From assembly GCA_900313905.1 (NCBI GenBank), contig OMTG01000141.1:1-64000 (forward strand): 64,000 nucleotides of DNA, in the 5' to 3' direction. A program made the translations under genes and the position numbers. Within the stretch, counting starts at the first letter, position 1; every line of letters starts with the position of its first letter. This DNA comes from an uncultured Actinomycetes bacterium. GTDB lineage: Bacteria; Actinomycetota; Coriobacteriia; Coriobacteriales; Atopobiaceae. This document shows, piece by piece, positions 42,317 to 51,205 of the stretch. Under the pieces are notes generated by a model, which did not search any database, was not told the DNA's origin, and saw only the letters and a program-made list of their open reading frames with translations.

Positions 42317-42583
42317 ATGGCTGATACCGAAACCAGGAACTCTCGTAAGGTCCGTACCGGCGTCGTCTGCGCTATCTCTGGCGACAAGACGGTGGCCGTC
42401 GAGATGACCTATCGCAAGCGTCATCCGAAGTACGGCAAGATGATGACCATCAAGAAGAAGCTCCACTGCCACGACGAGAAGAACGAGTGTGGCATCGGCG
42501 ACACCGTTCGCGTCATGGAGACCCGCCCGCTGAGCAAGACGAAGCGTTGGCGTGTCGTTGAGATTGTCGAGCGCGCCAAGTAA
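42317..42583 (+). CDS. rpsQ: 30S ribosomal protein S17
   Basis: An 88-residue OB-fold protein and primary 16S rRNA binder. [39 protein letters not shown] and [19 protein letters not shown] are conserved. A short N-terminal extension (ADTETRNS) is typical of actinobacterial S17. A hairpin follows before rplN. Confidence 0.96.
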   Translation: MADTETRNSRKVRTGVVCAISGDKTVAVEMTYRKRHPKYGKMMTIKKKLHCHDEKNECGIGDTVRVMETRPLSKTKRWRVVEIVERAK

Positions 42584-42600
42584 GTTTTTGTCAAGCATTT

Positions 42601-42639
42601 CCACCATGTGCGCCGCACGTGTGGGCGCACCTCTGGTGG
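42601..42639 (+). other. Hairpin between rpsQ and rplN
   Basis: CCACCA-T-GTGCGCC pairs with GGCGCAC-CTC-TGGTGG around a 9-nt loop. There is no T-run. It may be a processing or regulatory structure at the S10/spc boundary. Confidence 0.5.
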
Positions 42640-42663
42640 GAAGGACTGTTCGGAGGAACATTC

Positions 42664-43032
42664 ATGATTCAGATGGAGACCATGCTCAACGTGGCCGACA
42701 ACAGCGGCGCGCGTCGAGTAAAGTGCATCAAGGTCATGGGCGGCTCCAAGCGTCGTTACGCAGGCATCGGCGACATCATCAAGTGTGCCGTGCAGGAGGC
42801 TACGCCCGGTAGCAATGTCAAGAAGGGTGACATCGTCACCTGCGTTGTCGTCCGCACCGTCAAGGAGACGCGTCGCAAGGACGGCAGCTACATCAAGTTC
42901 GACGAGAACGCATGCGTTCTGATCCAGAAGGACGGCACCCCGGTGGGCACCCGTATCTTCGGGCCGGTCGCTCGTGAGCTCCGCGATCGCAAGTACATGA
43001 AGATCGTCTCGCTCGCACCCGAGACGCTGTAA
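42664..43032 (+). CDS. rplN: 50S ribosomal protein L14
   Basis: A 122-residue protein at the subunit interface. [20 protein letters not shown] opens it, and [17 protein letters not shown] and [14 protein letters not shown] follow. The ATG at 42664 lies after CGGAGGAAC; upstream in-frame codons fall in the hairpin region. Confidence 0.97.
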   Translation: MIQMETMLNVADNSGARRVKCIKVMGGSKRRYAGIGDIIKCAVQEATPGSNVKKGDIVTCVVVRTVKETRRKDGSYIKFDENACVLIQKDGTPVGTRIFGPVARELRDRKYMKIVSLAPETL

Positions 43033-43046
43033 GGAGACGACAGCTC

Positions 43047-43370
43047 ATGGCAAGTGTAAAGATGAATGTGAAGAAGGGCGACCAGGTCCAGGTCATCTCT
43101 GGCAAGGACCGTGGCAAGACCGGCGAGGTGCTCCGCGCCTTCCCGTCTGAGCGCAAGGTCATCGTCGAGGGTGTCGCCCTCGTGAAGAAGGCCCAGCGTC
43201 CGGATGCCCAGGGCCAGAATGGCGGCTTCATCACCAAGGAGGCAAAGATCGACGTCTCCAACGTGATGCTGATCTGCCCGACCTGCGGCAAGCCGACCCG
43301 TGTTGGCCACGCCGTCAACGACGAGGGCAAGAAGGTCCGCGTCTGCAAGAAGTGCGGCGCCCAGTTCTAA
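43047..43370 (+). CDS. rplX: 50S ribosomal protein L24
   Basis: A 107-residue assembly-initiating protein. The KOW motif is VKKGDQVQVISGKDRGKTGE. The C-terminal part has two CxxC pairs (CPTCGKPTR and CKKCGAQF), a small zinc-ribbon-like end also present in several other bacterial L24 proteins. A strong terminator follows instead of rplE. Confidence 0.96.
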   Translation: MASVKMNVKKGDQVQVISGKDRGKTGEVLRAFPSERKVIVEGVALVKKAQRPDAQGQNGGFITKEAKIDVSNVMLICPTCGKPTRVGHAVNDEGKKVRVCKKCGAQF

Positions 43371-43395
43371 GCCACTCTGGCATATGACCAGGATT

Positions 43396-43430
43396 GCGCT
43401 CCAAGCCTCAAATGGCTTGGAGCGCTTTTC
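43396..43430 (+). terminator. Strong intrinsic terminator after rplX
   Basis: GCGCTCCAAGCC and GGCTTGGAGCGC form a perfect 12-bp stem with a 6-nt loop, followed by TTTTC. It ends the rplN-rplX transcript inside the spc region. Confidence 0.92.
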
Positions 43431-43516
43431 TGTATGCAGGCAATAGCGAGAAAGTCTCAGAGAATGGATGAGTAGTAGAGTAGGGGACACAAACGACGTG
43501 AGAGGTGGAGGATGCC

Positions 43517-44518
43517 ATGGATGGGCGTGTGCTAGTCGTCCTGCCCGTGAGCAGGGGAGAGGCCAAAGAGCTCGAGGATGCGGCTCCTGGCTATGAGTTT
43601 GTCTTCAAGGCGCTCGTCGAGGATCCCGCCGCGCATGCGGTGACGCCGCACTTCATGCTTTCTGCTGAAGAGGTCGCTGCTGCCGATATCATCATCGGCA
43701 ATGTGAGCCCGAAGCTTGCGGCCCAGGCCCCCCATCTGAAGTGGATCCAGCTGGGGAGCGCAGGCGCCGACGCCTATCTCAGGCCCGGCGTGCTCTCCGA
43801 AGAGACAAGGATCTCGACATCGGTCGGCTGCTACGGGCAGGCGGTGGCCGAGCACTGCTTCGCCCTGCTTCTCAGCCTCCAGAAGAAGCTCTATCTCTAC
43901 GAGGATGACCAGAGGGCCCATATCTGGGGCGAGGAAGGCACCGTCTCGACACTCGACGGGGCCCGTGTCCTGGTGATGGGTGCAGGGGATATTGGCACCC
44001 AGTTCGCGAAGCTCTGCTGCGCCCTTGGTGCCGGTTGCCGCGCATACCGCAGGCATGTCCCCGAGGTGCCATCTGCGCTCTACCAGCAGGTCTTCAGCGG
44101 GACCATCACAAGCAGGGAGGAGCTCTTCGAGGCCTTGCCCGAGATGGATCTCGTCGCCTCATTCCTGCCAAGCACTGCATCGACAAGGCGTCTTGTCGAT
44201 GCGGAGTTCCTGGCTGCCCTCCCACGGGGAGCCTTCCTCGTGAATGGCGGCAGGGGAGACCTCATCGACTATGCGGCGCTCACCCGTGCGCTCGAGCTCG
44301 GCACCCTTGCTGGCTGTGGCATCGATGTCGCTGACCCGGAACCCCTGCCGGAGGATTCTGCACTCTGGGACTGCCCGAACCTCCTGATCACGCCGCATGT
44401 CGCGGGCTTCTGGCACCTGCCCCAGACGCGCAAGCGGGTCTTCGAGCGGGCCCGGTGCAACCTGGAACGGTGGGTCGCAGGCAAGCAGCTGGTGTGTGAG
44501 ATAGACCGCAGAGCTTGA
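43517..44518 (+). CDS. D-isomer-specific 2-hydroxyacid dehydrogenase family protein
   Basis: A 333-residue NAD(P)-dependent oxidoreductase lying between rplX and rplE. The Rossmann motif is VLVMGAGDIGTQF (about residues 152-164). Catalytic Arg lies in NGGRGDLID, Glu in ADPEPLP, and His in ITPHVAGFW. Family members reduce 2-keto acids or oxidise D-2-hydroxyacids or phosphoglycerate; the substrate is unknown. The start at 43517 follows GAGGTGGAGG; an in-frame GTG at 43505 overlaps that site. The gene is flanked by the rplX terminator and a new rplE promoter, which suggests insertion into an ancestral spc operon. Confidence 0.85.
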   Translation: MDGRVLVVLPVSRGEAKELEDAAPGYEFVFKALVEDPAAHAVTPHFMLSAEEVAAADIIIGNVSPKLAAQAPHLKWIQLGSAGADAYLRPGVLSEETRISTSVGCYGQAVAEHCFALLLSLQKKLYLYEDDQRAHIWGEEGTVSTLDGARVLVMGAGDIGTQFAKLCCALGAGCRAYRRHVPEVPSALYQQVFSGTITSREELFEALPEMDLVASFLPSTASTRRLVDAEFLAALPRGAFLVNGGRGDLIDYAALTRALELGTLAGCGIDVADPEPLPEDSALWDCPNLLITPHVAGFWHLPQTRKRVFERARCNLERWVAGKQLVCEIDRRA

Positions 44519-44553
44519 GGAATTGTGAATTCGCTCCACACCGCAGCATGGCG

Positions 44554-44583
44554 CTGGCAATTCACTGAAAAAGCTCGTAATAT
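44554..44583 (+). promoter_or_regulatory. Probable promoter of the rplE unit
   Basis: CTGGCA, 18 nt, TAATAT. It sits between a 7-bp inverted repeat (GTGAATT at 44525, AATTCAC at 44559) and the leader palindrome TGTCGA-G-TCGACA. The leader also holds the stem CTCCTGGC/GCCAGGAG (44647-44667). Confidence 0.4.
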
Positions 44584-44722
44584 AAACATTCGTGTCTCTG
44601 TGTCGGGGAGAGTTATGTCGAGTCGACACGGAAGCATGCAAACTGGCTCCTGGCAGCCGGCCAGGAGGCGTGAGGACGGAAACCCCACGCTCAAGACCCC
44701 ACGATCCAAAAGGAGTTATCTG

Positions 44723-45286
44723 ATGGCAGAAGAAGAGAAGTACGTTCCCCGTCTGAAGCAGAAGTACTACGACGAGGTCCGCGATGCCCTCCAGGCAAAG
44801 TACAACTATCCCAACGTGATGATGATCCCGAAGTTCGAGAAGATCGTCGTGAACATGGGCGTCGGCGAGGCGGCCACTGATGCCAAGGCCATTGACGGCG
44901 CAGTTGCAGACCTGCGCGCCATCACCGGCCAGCAGCCGATGATCACGCACGCCCGCAAGTCCATCGCTACCTTCCACCTCCGTCAGGGCCAGGCCATCGG
45001 CGCCAAGGTGACCCTGCGCGGCGACCGCATGTGGGAGTTCCTGGACCGCCTGATCTCCACGGCAATCCCCCGCATCCGCGACTTCCGCGGCATCTCCCCG
45101 AAGAGCTTCGACGGCCGTGGCAACTTCTCCATGGGCGTCACCGAGCAGCTCATCTTCCCGGAGATCGACTTCGACAAGATCGATCATACCCGTGGCATGG
45201 ATATCACCATCGTCACGACTGCAGCCACCGACGAAGAGGGCAAGGCACTGCTCGACGCCTTCCACTTCCCGTTCAAGGCTGAGTAG
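44723..45286 (+). CDS. rplE: 50S ribosomal protein L5
   Basis: A 187-residue 5S rRNA-binding protein. [40 protein letters not shown] and [20 protein letters not shown] are conserved. The ATG at 44723 follows AAAAGGAG; the longer upstream frame has no ribosome site. It starts the rest of the spc operon, which here is separated from rplX by a dehydrogenase gene. Confidence 0.97.
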   Translation: MAEEEKYVPRLKQKYYDEVRDALQAKYNYPNVMMIPKFEKIVVNMGVGEAATDAKAIDGAVADLRAITGQQPMITHARKSIATFHLRQGQAIGAKVTLRGDRMWEFLDRLISTAIPRIRDFRGISPKSFDGRGNFSMGVTEQLIFPEIDFDKIDHTRGMDITIVTTAATDEEGKALLDAFHFPFKAE

Positions 45287-45372
45287 CATCCACGAGGCAC
45301 CCTCTCTGGTGCCGCTTATTTCAGAGACGCGCCCCAGCAAAGGAGCTGGGGCTGCTCAGGTTAGGAGGATTT

Positions 45373-45558
45373 GTGGCTAAGACATCGATGATCGTCAAGG
45401 CTTCGCGTGAGCCGAAGTACTCTACGCGCACTCAGAACCGTTGCCAGCGTTGTGGGCGTCCCCACTCCGTCTATCGCAAGTTCGGTCTGTGCCGCGTGTG
45501 CTTCCGTGAACTCGCAAGCAAGGGCGAGCTTCCTGGCGTCACCAAGGCAAGCTGGTAG
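45373..45558 (+). CDS. rpsZ: 30S ribosomal protein S14, type Z
   Basis: A 61-residue zinc-binding S14. The ligands are CQRCG (about residue 24) and CRVC (about 40), the C+ form. It assembles near the 3' major domain of 16S rRNA. A GTG start at 45373 follows TTAGGAGG at 7 nt. Confidence 0.95.
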   Translation: MAKTSMIVKASREPKYSTRTQNRCQRCGRPHSVYRKFGLCRVCFRELASKGELPGVTKASW

Positions 45559-45646
45559 GCGACGGGGCTCTGACGGCCAAGCGCAGGGGCCATGGGCCCA
45601 GGTGAACCGGCCGTGCAGTTTCATCACGAACTAAGGAGAAGGATCA

Positions 45647-46045
45647 ATGAAGATTACCGATCCCATTTCGGACATGCTGACGCGCATCCGCAACGCCAAC
45701 TCAGCCGGCAAGGCGACGGTCTCCATGCCGTCGACCAAGGTGCTGGTCGAGATTGCCCGCGTCATCAAGGAAGAGGGCTACATCGAGGGCTACGTGGTTG
45801 AGGATACCAAGCCCCAGAAGACCCTCACCATCACGCTGAAGTACGGCAAGCGCAATGCCCGCATCATCAAGGGCATCAAGAGCGTCTCCAAGCCGGGCCT
45901 TCGCATCTATTCTTCCGCCAAGGACCTTCCGCGTGTCCTCGGCGGCCTCGGCACTGCTGTCATCTCCACCTCCAAGGGCATGATGTGCGACCGTGACGCC
46001 CGCAAGCTCGGCGTCGGCGGCGAGGTCATCTGCTACATCTGGTAA
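45647..46045 (+). CDS. rpsH: 30S ribosomal protein S8
   Basis: A 132-residue central-domain protein; in E. coli it represses the spc operon through the L5 mRNA. DPISDMLTRIRNANSAGKAT begins it and STSKGMMCDRDARK with GGEVICYIW closes it. AAGGAGAAGG precedes the start. Confidence 0.97.
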   Translation: MKITDPISDMLTRIRNANSAGKATVSMPSTKVLVEIARVIKEEGYIEGYVVEDTKPQKTLTITLKYGKRNARIIKGIKSVSKPGLRIYSSAKDLPRVLGGLGTAVISTSKGMMCDRDARKLGVGGEVICYIW

Positions 46046-46074
46046 CACGCGACAGGAATGAGAAGGGAGACATC

Positions 46075-46611
46075 ATGTCCCGTATTGGCAAGAAGCCTGT
46101 CACGGTTCCAGCTGGAGTTACCGTGACCATCAATGGCACTGACGTCCACGTGAAGGGCCCCAAGGGCGAGCTGGAGCGTTCGTTCTCCAACCTGCTCACC
46201 ATCACGCAGGAGGGCGACGAGATCCACGTCACCCGCAACGACGAGACCACCGAGTCCAACGCTATGCAGGGCCTCACCCGCACGCTGATCAGCAACATGG
46301 TCGAGGGCGTCTCTCAGGGCTTCGAGAAGAAGCTCGAGCTCACCGGCGTCGGCTATCGTGCGCAGCTCAAGGGCAAGGGCCTCGAGCTCTCTCTTGGCTT
46401 CTCGCACCCTGTGATCTACAACGCCCCTGAGAACATCACCTTCGAGGTCCCCGACAACACGCACATCACCGTGAAGGGCATCTCCAAGGAGCAGGTCGGC
46501 CAGGTCGCAGCTGAGATCCGCGACAAGCGTCCGCCTGAGCCCTACAAGGGCAAGGGCATCCACTACGAAGGCGAGCATATCCGCAGGAAGCTCGGCAAGG
46601 CTGCCAAGTAG
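46075..46611 (+). CDS. rplF: 50S ribosomal protein L6
   Basis: A 178-residue protein near the sarcin-ricin loop. SRIGKKPVTVPAGVTVTING starts the first of two similar domains; GVGYRAQLKGKGLELSLGFS and PEPYKGKGIHYEGE are conserved. AGAAGGGAG lies about 7 nt upstream. Confidence 0.97.
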   Translation: MSRIGKKPVTVPAGVTVTINGTDVHVKGPKGELERSFSNLLTITQEGDEIHVTRNDETTESNAMQGLTRTLISNMVEGVSQGFEKKLELTGVGYRAQLKGKGLELSLGFSHPVIYNAPENITFEVPDNTHITVKGISKEQVGQVAAEIRDKRPPEPYKGKGIHYEGEHIRRKLGKAAK

Positions 46612-46627
46612 TAGTGTCATAAGAAGA

Positions 46628-46649
46628 CCGCTACCCCGTCAGGTAGCGG
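46628..46649 (+). other. Hairpin between rplF and rplR
   Basis: CCGCTACC and GGTAGCGG form a perfect 8-bp stem with a 6-nt loop, ending 9 nt before the rplR ribosome site (AAAGGAG). There is no T-run. Confidence 0.5.
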
Positions 46650-46667
46650 CGTGACAAAGGAGTAGGC

Positions 46668-47036
46668 ATGAACAAGTACCAGAAGCAGAAGGCAGCCCTG
46701 AAGCGCCGCCAGCGCCGCGTGCGTGCCAAGATCAACGGCACTGCCGAGCGTCCGCGCCTCAGCGTCCATCGCACCAATGCAAACATCTATGCCCAGGTCA
46801 TCGACGACGTGGATGGCAAGACCATCTGCAGCGCTTCGACCCTGAGCCCCGAGTTCCGTGCTACCGGCAAGATCGGCTCCAACAAGGAGGCCGCCGAGTT
46901 CGTCGGCAACCTCGTTGCTGAGCGCGCCCTCGAGAAGGGCGTCACCACCGTCACGTTCGACCGTGGCGGCCGTATCTATCATGGGCGCGTGCAGGCTCTT
47001 GCTGACGCTGCTCGCAAAGCCGGACTGAAGTTCTAG
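46668..47036 (+). CDS. rplR: 50S ribosomal protein L18
   Basis: A 122-residue 5S rRNA-binding protein. The basic N terminus ([20 protein letters not shown]) and the end [20 protein letters not shown] are conserved. rpsE follows after 10 nt. Confidence 0.97.
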   Translation: MNKYQKQKAALKRRQRRVRAKINGTAERPRLSVHRTNANIYAQVIDDVDGKTICSASTLSPEFRATGKIGSNKEAAEFVGNLVAERALEKGVTTVTFDRGGRIYHGRVQALADAARKAGLKF

Positions 47037-47046
47037 GAGGAATCAG

Positions 47047-47568
47047 ATGCCACGTGATCGCAAGCGCCAGGAGGATTCCGATCTTCAGGAGCGCGTCATC
47101 TTTATCCACCGCGTGTCCAAGACCGTCAAGGGTGGTCGCCGCATGTCCCTGCTCGCTCTCGTAGCTGTGGGCGACGGCAAGGGCAATGTAGGCCTCGGCA
47201 TGGGCAAGTCCGCTGAGGTCCCCCAGGCCATCTCCAAGGCAGTCGAGGATGCCAAGAAGAACATGTTCCACGTCCCCGTCACCGATGAGGGCACCATCCC
47301 CCATGAGGTCGAGGGTCACTACGGCGCGGGCCGTGTTCTGATCAAGCCTGCTATCGAGGGTACCGGCGTCATCGCTGGCGGCCCTGTCCGTCCGCTCTTC
47401 GAGCTGGCAGGCATCACCAATGTGCTTTCCAAGTCTCTCGGCACCTCCAACGCCCTCAACATGGTCAAGGCTGCAGCCGAAGGCCTCAAGGAGCTCGAGA
47501 TGCCCGCCGATACCGCTGAGCGTCGCGGCATGACGGTCGCCGAGATGTTTGTCGGGAAGGAGAACTAA
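47047..47568 (+). CDS. rpsE: 30S ribosomal protein S5
   Basis: A 173-residue fidelity protein. FIHRVSKTVKGGRRMSLLAL holds the spectinomycin-loop residues in their usual form, and GYG-type GAGRVLIKPAIEGTGVIAGG follows. AGGAGGAATC precedes the ATG. Confidence 0.97.
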   Translation: MPRDRKRQEDSDLQERVIFIHRVSKTVKGGRRMSLLALVAVGDGKGNVGLGMGKSAEVPQAISKAVEDAKKNMFHVPVTDEGTIPHEVEGHYGAGRVLIKPAIEGTGVIAGGPVRPLFELAGITNVLSKSLGTSNALNMVKAAAEGLKELEMPADTAERRGMTVAEMFVGKEN

Positions 47569-47570
47569 CC

Positions 47571-47765
47571 ATGGCAGAAGAGAAGACTGTGACTGTCAAG
47601 CTGGTTCATAGCTCCACCGCCTCCAAGCGCAAGGACATGACGGCAACCTGCCGTTCCCTGGGCCTTCACAGGATTGGCGATACGCACACCCTGCCTGACA
47701 ACCCCAGCGTTCGTGGAATGATCTTCAAGGTCAAGCACCTTGTCGAGGTAGTAGAAGAGAACTAG
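47571..47765 (+). CDS. rpmD: 50S ribosomal protein L30
   Basis: A 64-residue protein. VTVKLVHSSTASKRKDMTAT, then LGLHRIGDTHTLPDNPSVRG and MIFKVKHLVEV match the bacterial L30 family. It begins 2 nt after rpsE. Confidence 0.95.
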   Translation: MAEEKTVTVKLVHSSTASKRKDMTATCRSLGLHRIGDTHTLPDNPSVRGMIFKVKHLVEVVEEN

Positions 47766-47775
47766 GAGTCATCAC

Positions 47776-48225
47776 ATGCATCTTCACGATCTCCATCCCG
47801 CAGAGGGCTCCAAGAAGGCTCGCAAGCGTGTCGGCCGTGGCAACGGCTCCGGCTATGGCACCACTGCTGGCCGCGGCACCAAGGGCCAGCTTTCCCGCGC
47901 CGGTGGCGGCAAGGGTGCTGGCTTCGAGGGTGGCCAGACGCAGCTTGCTATGCGTCTCCCGAAGCTCGGCGGCTTCAAGAACCACAACCGCGTCGAGTAC
48001 GCGCCGGTAAACGTCTCCCGTCTTGAGAAGCTCTTCAATGACGGCGATGTCGTGGACGGCGATGCCCTCGTCGCAAAGGGCGTCATCAAGCGCAACTACA
48101 TTCCTGTCAAGGTCCTGGGCGACGGTGAGCTCACCAAGAAGCTCACGGTCCGTGTCGACAAGGTCTCAAAGTCTGCACAGGCCAAGATCGAGGCAGCTGG
48201 CGGAAAGGTCGAGGCAGCGTGCTAA
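47776..48225 (+). CDS. rplO: 50S ribosomal protein L15
   Basis: A 149-residue late-assembly protein. LHDLHPAEGSKKARKRVGRG and TTAGRGTKGQLSRAGGGKG form the glycine-rich N-terminal arm; GFEGGQTQLAMRLPKLGGFK is conserved. The 3' end overlaps secY by 7 nt. Confidence 0.97.
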   Translation: MHLHDLHPAEGSKKARKRVGRGNGSGYGTTAGRGTKGQLSRAGGGKGAGFEGGQTQLAMRLPKLGGFKNHNRVEYAPVNVSRLEKLFNDGDVVDGDALVAKGVIKRNYIPVKVLGDGELTKKLTVRVDKVSKSAQAKIEAAGGKVEAAC

Positions 48226-49505
48226 AGGGAATTGCGAACGCATTCCGGGTTCCGGAGCTGCGTAACAAGATCCTTATCACGATTGGCATTCTCGTGCTTT
48301 ATCGCATCGGGGCCTATATCCCCGTACCGGGCATCCCCTTCCAGGGGATGCTCTCCGCTTATTCAGCGGCGGCAGCAGGTTCCGGTGCGATGGCTGTCCT
48401 CAACCTGTTCTCGGGCGGAGCTCTTTCTCGTGTCTCCGTCTTCAGCCTGGGCATCATGCCGTACATCACCGCGCAGATCATCTTGCAGATGATGCAGGCT
48501 GTCATTCCTTCCCTCGGCGAGATGGCGAAGGAAGGCGAGGCCGGGCAGCGTAGGATCACGCAGTACACGCGTTATCTCACGATCGTCCTTGCGCTCATCA
48601 GCGCAATCGGCTATCTGTTCCTGTTCCAGAGCGATATGTACGGCATCAGCTTCGAAGGGGCCGGCCTTCCGGTCTGGCTGATGGATGTCATCGTCGTCTT
48701 CACGATGGTGGTCGGCGCACTGATCATCATGTGGCTCGGCGAAGTCATCACCCAGCGCGGCATCGGCAATGGCATGTCGCTCATCATCTTCGCGAACATC
48801 ATGGCTGGCTTCCCCTCTGCTCTCATCAGCTCTGGCCAGACATCCGAGCACGGCGTGCTCGATACGGTCATAACGCTCATCGTGATCCTGGCGGTCATCC
48901 CGCTGATCGTCTACATCGAGCGTGGCCAGCGCCGCATCACCGTGCAGTACGCGAAGCGTGTCGTCGGCCGCAGGGTCATGGGCGGGCAGTCCACCTATCT
49001 CCCGATCAAGGTCAACACGGCAGGCGTCGTGCCCATCATCTTCGCTTCCGCAATCCTGTATCTCCCGGCCCAGATCGCAGTCTTCTTCCCGAATGTCACG
49101 TGGATGAACGTCTTCGCGAACGCGGTCTCCTCTGGCTGGCTGAACTGGATCCTCTCCGTGGTCCTCATCGTCTTCTTTGCCTACTTCTATACGGCAATGG
49201 TCTTCAATCCTGAAGAGACGGCAGACCAGCTGCGCAAGCAGGGCGGCTTCATCCCCGGTGTCCGTCCGGGCAATGCCACCGCGGCCTACATCAAGAACGT
49301 GATTGACCACATCACCCTTCCGGGCGCCATCTTCATGGCCCTCATCGCAGTCGTCCCCTCCATCATCTTCGCCTTCACCAGCAACAGCCTGATCCAGGCA
49401 TTCGGCGGCACCTCCATCCTCATCATGGTCGGCGTCGCGATGGACACGATCGCATCGCTCGAGAGCCAGCTCAAGATGCACAACTACGACGGGTTCTTCA
49501 AGTAA
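48219..49505 (+). CDS. secY: Preprotein translocase subunit SecY
   Basis: A 428-residue channel protein with ten predicted membrane helices. Typical segments: NKILITIGILVLYRIGAYIP, ALSRVSVFSLGIMPYITAQI in helix 2, ITQRGIGNGMSLIIFANI, and GGTSILIMVGVAMDTIASLE near the end. A GTG start at 48219 lies within the rplO 3' end. With SecE (22006) it forms the Sec channel. Confidence 0.97.
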   Translation: MLKGIANAFRVPELRNKILITIGILVLYRIGAYIPVPGIPFQGMLSAYSAAAAGSGAMAVLNLFSGGALSRVSVFSLGIMPYITAQIILQMMQAVIPSLGEMAKEGEAGQRRITQYTRYLTIVLALISAIGYLFLFQSDMYGISFEGAGLPVWLMDVIVVFTMVVGALIIMWLGEVITQRGIGNGMSLIIFANIMAGFPSALISSGQTSEHGVLDTVITLIVILAVIPLIVYIERGQRRITVQYAKRVVGRRVMGGQSTYLPIKVNTAGVVPIIFASAILYLPAQIAVFFPNVTWMNVFANAVSSGWLNWILSVVLIVFFAYFYTAMVFNPEETADQLRKQGGFIPGVRPGNATAAYIKNVIDHITLPGAIFMALIAVVPSIIFAFTSNSLIQAFGGTSILIMVGVAMDTIASLESQLKMHNYDGFFK

Positions 49506-49543
49506 GAAAGATTGAACGGCACGGATAAGAGTAGGGAGTTCGA

Positions 49544-50170
49544 ATGAAAATCGTTCTGCTCGGCGGCCCCGGTGCGGGCAAAGGCACCCAGGCCCAGCGT
49601 CTGGTCGCTGAATACGGTGTGGCGCACATCTCGACGGGCGACCTGCTCCGTGCCGCCATCAAGGCAGGCACCGAGCTCGGCAAGAAGGCCAAGTCCTTCA
49701 TGGACAAGGGCCAGCTCGTCCCCGACGATCTCGTGATCGGCCTCGTGAAGGAGCGCCTTGCCCAGGATGATGCCCAGAAGGGCTTCATCCTCGATGGGTT
49801 CCCGAGAAACACCGCACAGGCGGTCGTCCTAGACTCCGAGCTCTCCGACATGGGCATCGCGCTCGATGCAGCGCTGCTCGTCGATGTCGACTCTGCCGTC
49901 ATCGTGAAGCGCCTCTCCTCCCGCCGCACCTGCCGCAGCTGCGGGTATACCGCTCCTGCTGGTGTCGATGTGTGCCCGAGGTGCGGTGGCGAGATGTACC
50001 AGCGCGACGACGACAAGCCGGAGACCATCCAGCATCGTCTTGATGTCTACCAGACCCAGACGGCTCCGCTCGTGGAGTACTACAAGGGCCACGGCATTCT
50101 CAAGACCGTGAATGGCGACCAGCCGGTCGACGAGGTATACAAGGACGTCAAGGAAGTCCTGGGGCTATGA
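49544..50170 (+). CDS. adk: Adenylate kinase
   Basis: A 208-residue enzyme interconverting ATP+AMP and 2 ADP. P-loop GGPGAGKGTQ, AMP site STGDLLRAA, and DGFPRN are intact. The LID domain is of the zinc type with CRSC and CPRC pairs (about residues 127-147). The stop overlaps the map start (ATGA). Confidence 0.97.
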   Translation: MKIVLLGGPGAGKGTQAQRLVAEYGVAHISTGDLLRAAIKAGTELGKKAKSFMDKGQLVPDDLVIGLVKERLAQDDAQKGFILDGFPRNTAQAVVLDSELSDMGIALDAALLVDVDSAVIVKRLSSRRTCRSCGYTAPAGVDVCPRCGGEMYQRDDDKPETIQHRLDVYQTQTAPLVEYYKGHGILKTVNGDQPVDEVYKDVKEVLGL

Positions 50171-51027
50171 TCAAGATCAAGACAGCAGCTGACATCAAGG
50201 CATACCAGGCAGGGGCAGGCCTCATTTCGAAGCAGGTCCTGCGCCATGTGGGCATGCTCATAAAGCCGGGCGTCACGACGCTCGAGCTCGACAAGGCTGC
50301 TGAGAAGTTCATCCGCGAGCACGATGCGACTCCGGGGTTCAAGGGCCATGAAGGCTTCCCCGGAACCATCTGCGCTTCGGTGAATGAGGAGGTCGTCCAC
50401 GGCATCCCATCGCCGAACAAGGTGCTCTACGAGGGAGACATCATCTCCATCGACACGGGCGCCAACAAGGATGGCTGGGCAGGAGACAATGCCTGGACCT
50501 TCTTTGTCGGCACGGTCACCACGGATGTGCAGGGCCTCTGCGAATGCACGCGCGACTGCCTCAAGGCAGGAATCGAGCAGGCTGTGCCGGGCAACCGCAT
50601 CGGCGATATCGGCCATGCCATCCAGAAGCTCGCTGAGAGCAATGGCTACGGCGTGGTGCGTGACTATACGGGCCACGGTATCGGCCACGACATGTGGGAG
50701 GACCCGGCTGTTCCGAACTATGGGCGCAGGCACTGGGGCGTGAAGCTCCAGCCCGGCATGTTCATCGCGATCGAGCCTATGATCACGATGGGCACGAAGC
50801 GCGTCCATACCCTGAACAACGGCTGGACCGTCGTCACGGATGACGGGAAGCCGGCAGCGCACTACGAGAATGCGGTCGCAATCACGAAGGATGGCCCGGT
50901 CATCCTCTCCGCAGACGAGATCGGACCTTGGTGTGCGCTCCAGGGTGGGGAAGAGTACGTCCCTGAGGAGGCACCTGCCGCAGACGATGCCTCTGGCAAT
51001 GAGGAAGCGGCTGACGACAAGCAGTAG
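50167..51027 (+). CDS. map: Methionine aminopeptidase, type I
   Basis: A 286-residue metalloprotease that removes initiator methionine. Metal ligands are visible in IDTGANKDG, AGDNAWTFF, GHGIGHDMWEDP, AIEPM and YENAVAI. The C terminus has an acidic extension of about 30 residues beyond the standard 250-260. The ATG overlaps the adk stop. A terminator follows, so infA starts a new unit. Confidence 0.96.
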   Translation: MIKIKTAADIKAYQAGAGLISKQVLRHVGMLIKPGVTTLELDKAAEKFIREHDATPGFKGHEGFPGTICASVNEEVVHGIPSPNKVLYEGDIISIDTGANKDGWAGDNAWTFFVGTVTTDVQGLCECTRDCLKAGIEQAVPGNRIGDIGHAIQKLAESNGYGVVRDYTGHGIGHDMWEDPAVPNYGRRHWGVKLQPGMFIAIEPMITMGTKRVHTLNNGWTVVTDDGKPAAHYENAVAITKDGPVILSADEIGPWCALQGGEEYVPEEAPAADDASGNEEAADDKQ

Positions 51028-51051
51028 CCGACTTCGGATTCCGGTACCATG

Positions 51052-51086
51052 AAGGCTCCGCTGCCCGCGCAGCGGAGCCTTTCGCT
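51052..51086 (+). terminator. Intrinsic terminator after map
   Basis: AAGGCTCCGCTG and CAGCGGAGCCTT form a perfect 12-bp stem with a 6-nt loop, followed by TCGCT. Confidence 0.85.
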
Positions 51087-51146
51087 CATAGGAAATTTGC
51101 ACTACTTGTGTGCAATGCAACTTGTTAGCTCCCATGAGTGGAAATT

Positions 51147-51155
51147 TGCTATGAT
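51147..51155 (+). promoter_or_regulatory. Extended -10 promoter of infA
   Basis: TGCTATGAT in an AT-rich stretch about 50 nt before infA; an overlapping TATTAT follows. TTGTTA at 51122 is too distant for a standard -35. Confidence 0.5.
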
Positions 51156-51205
51156 ATTATGCCGCTGTCACTATGGACGTTTTACACGAGGAGAAGGTAG
51201 ACAGG

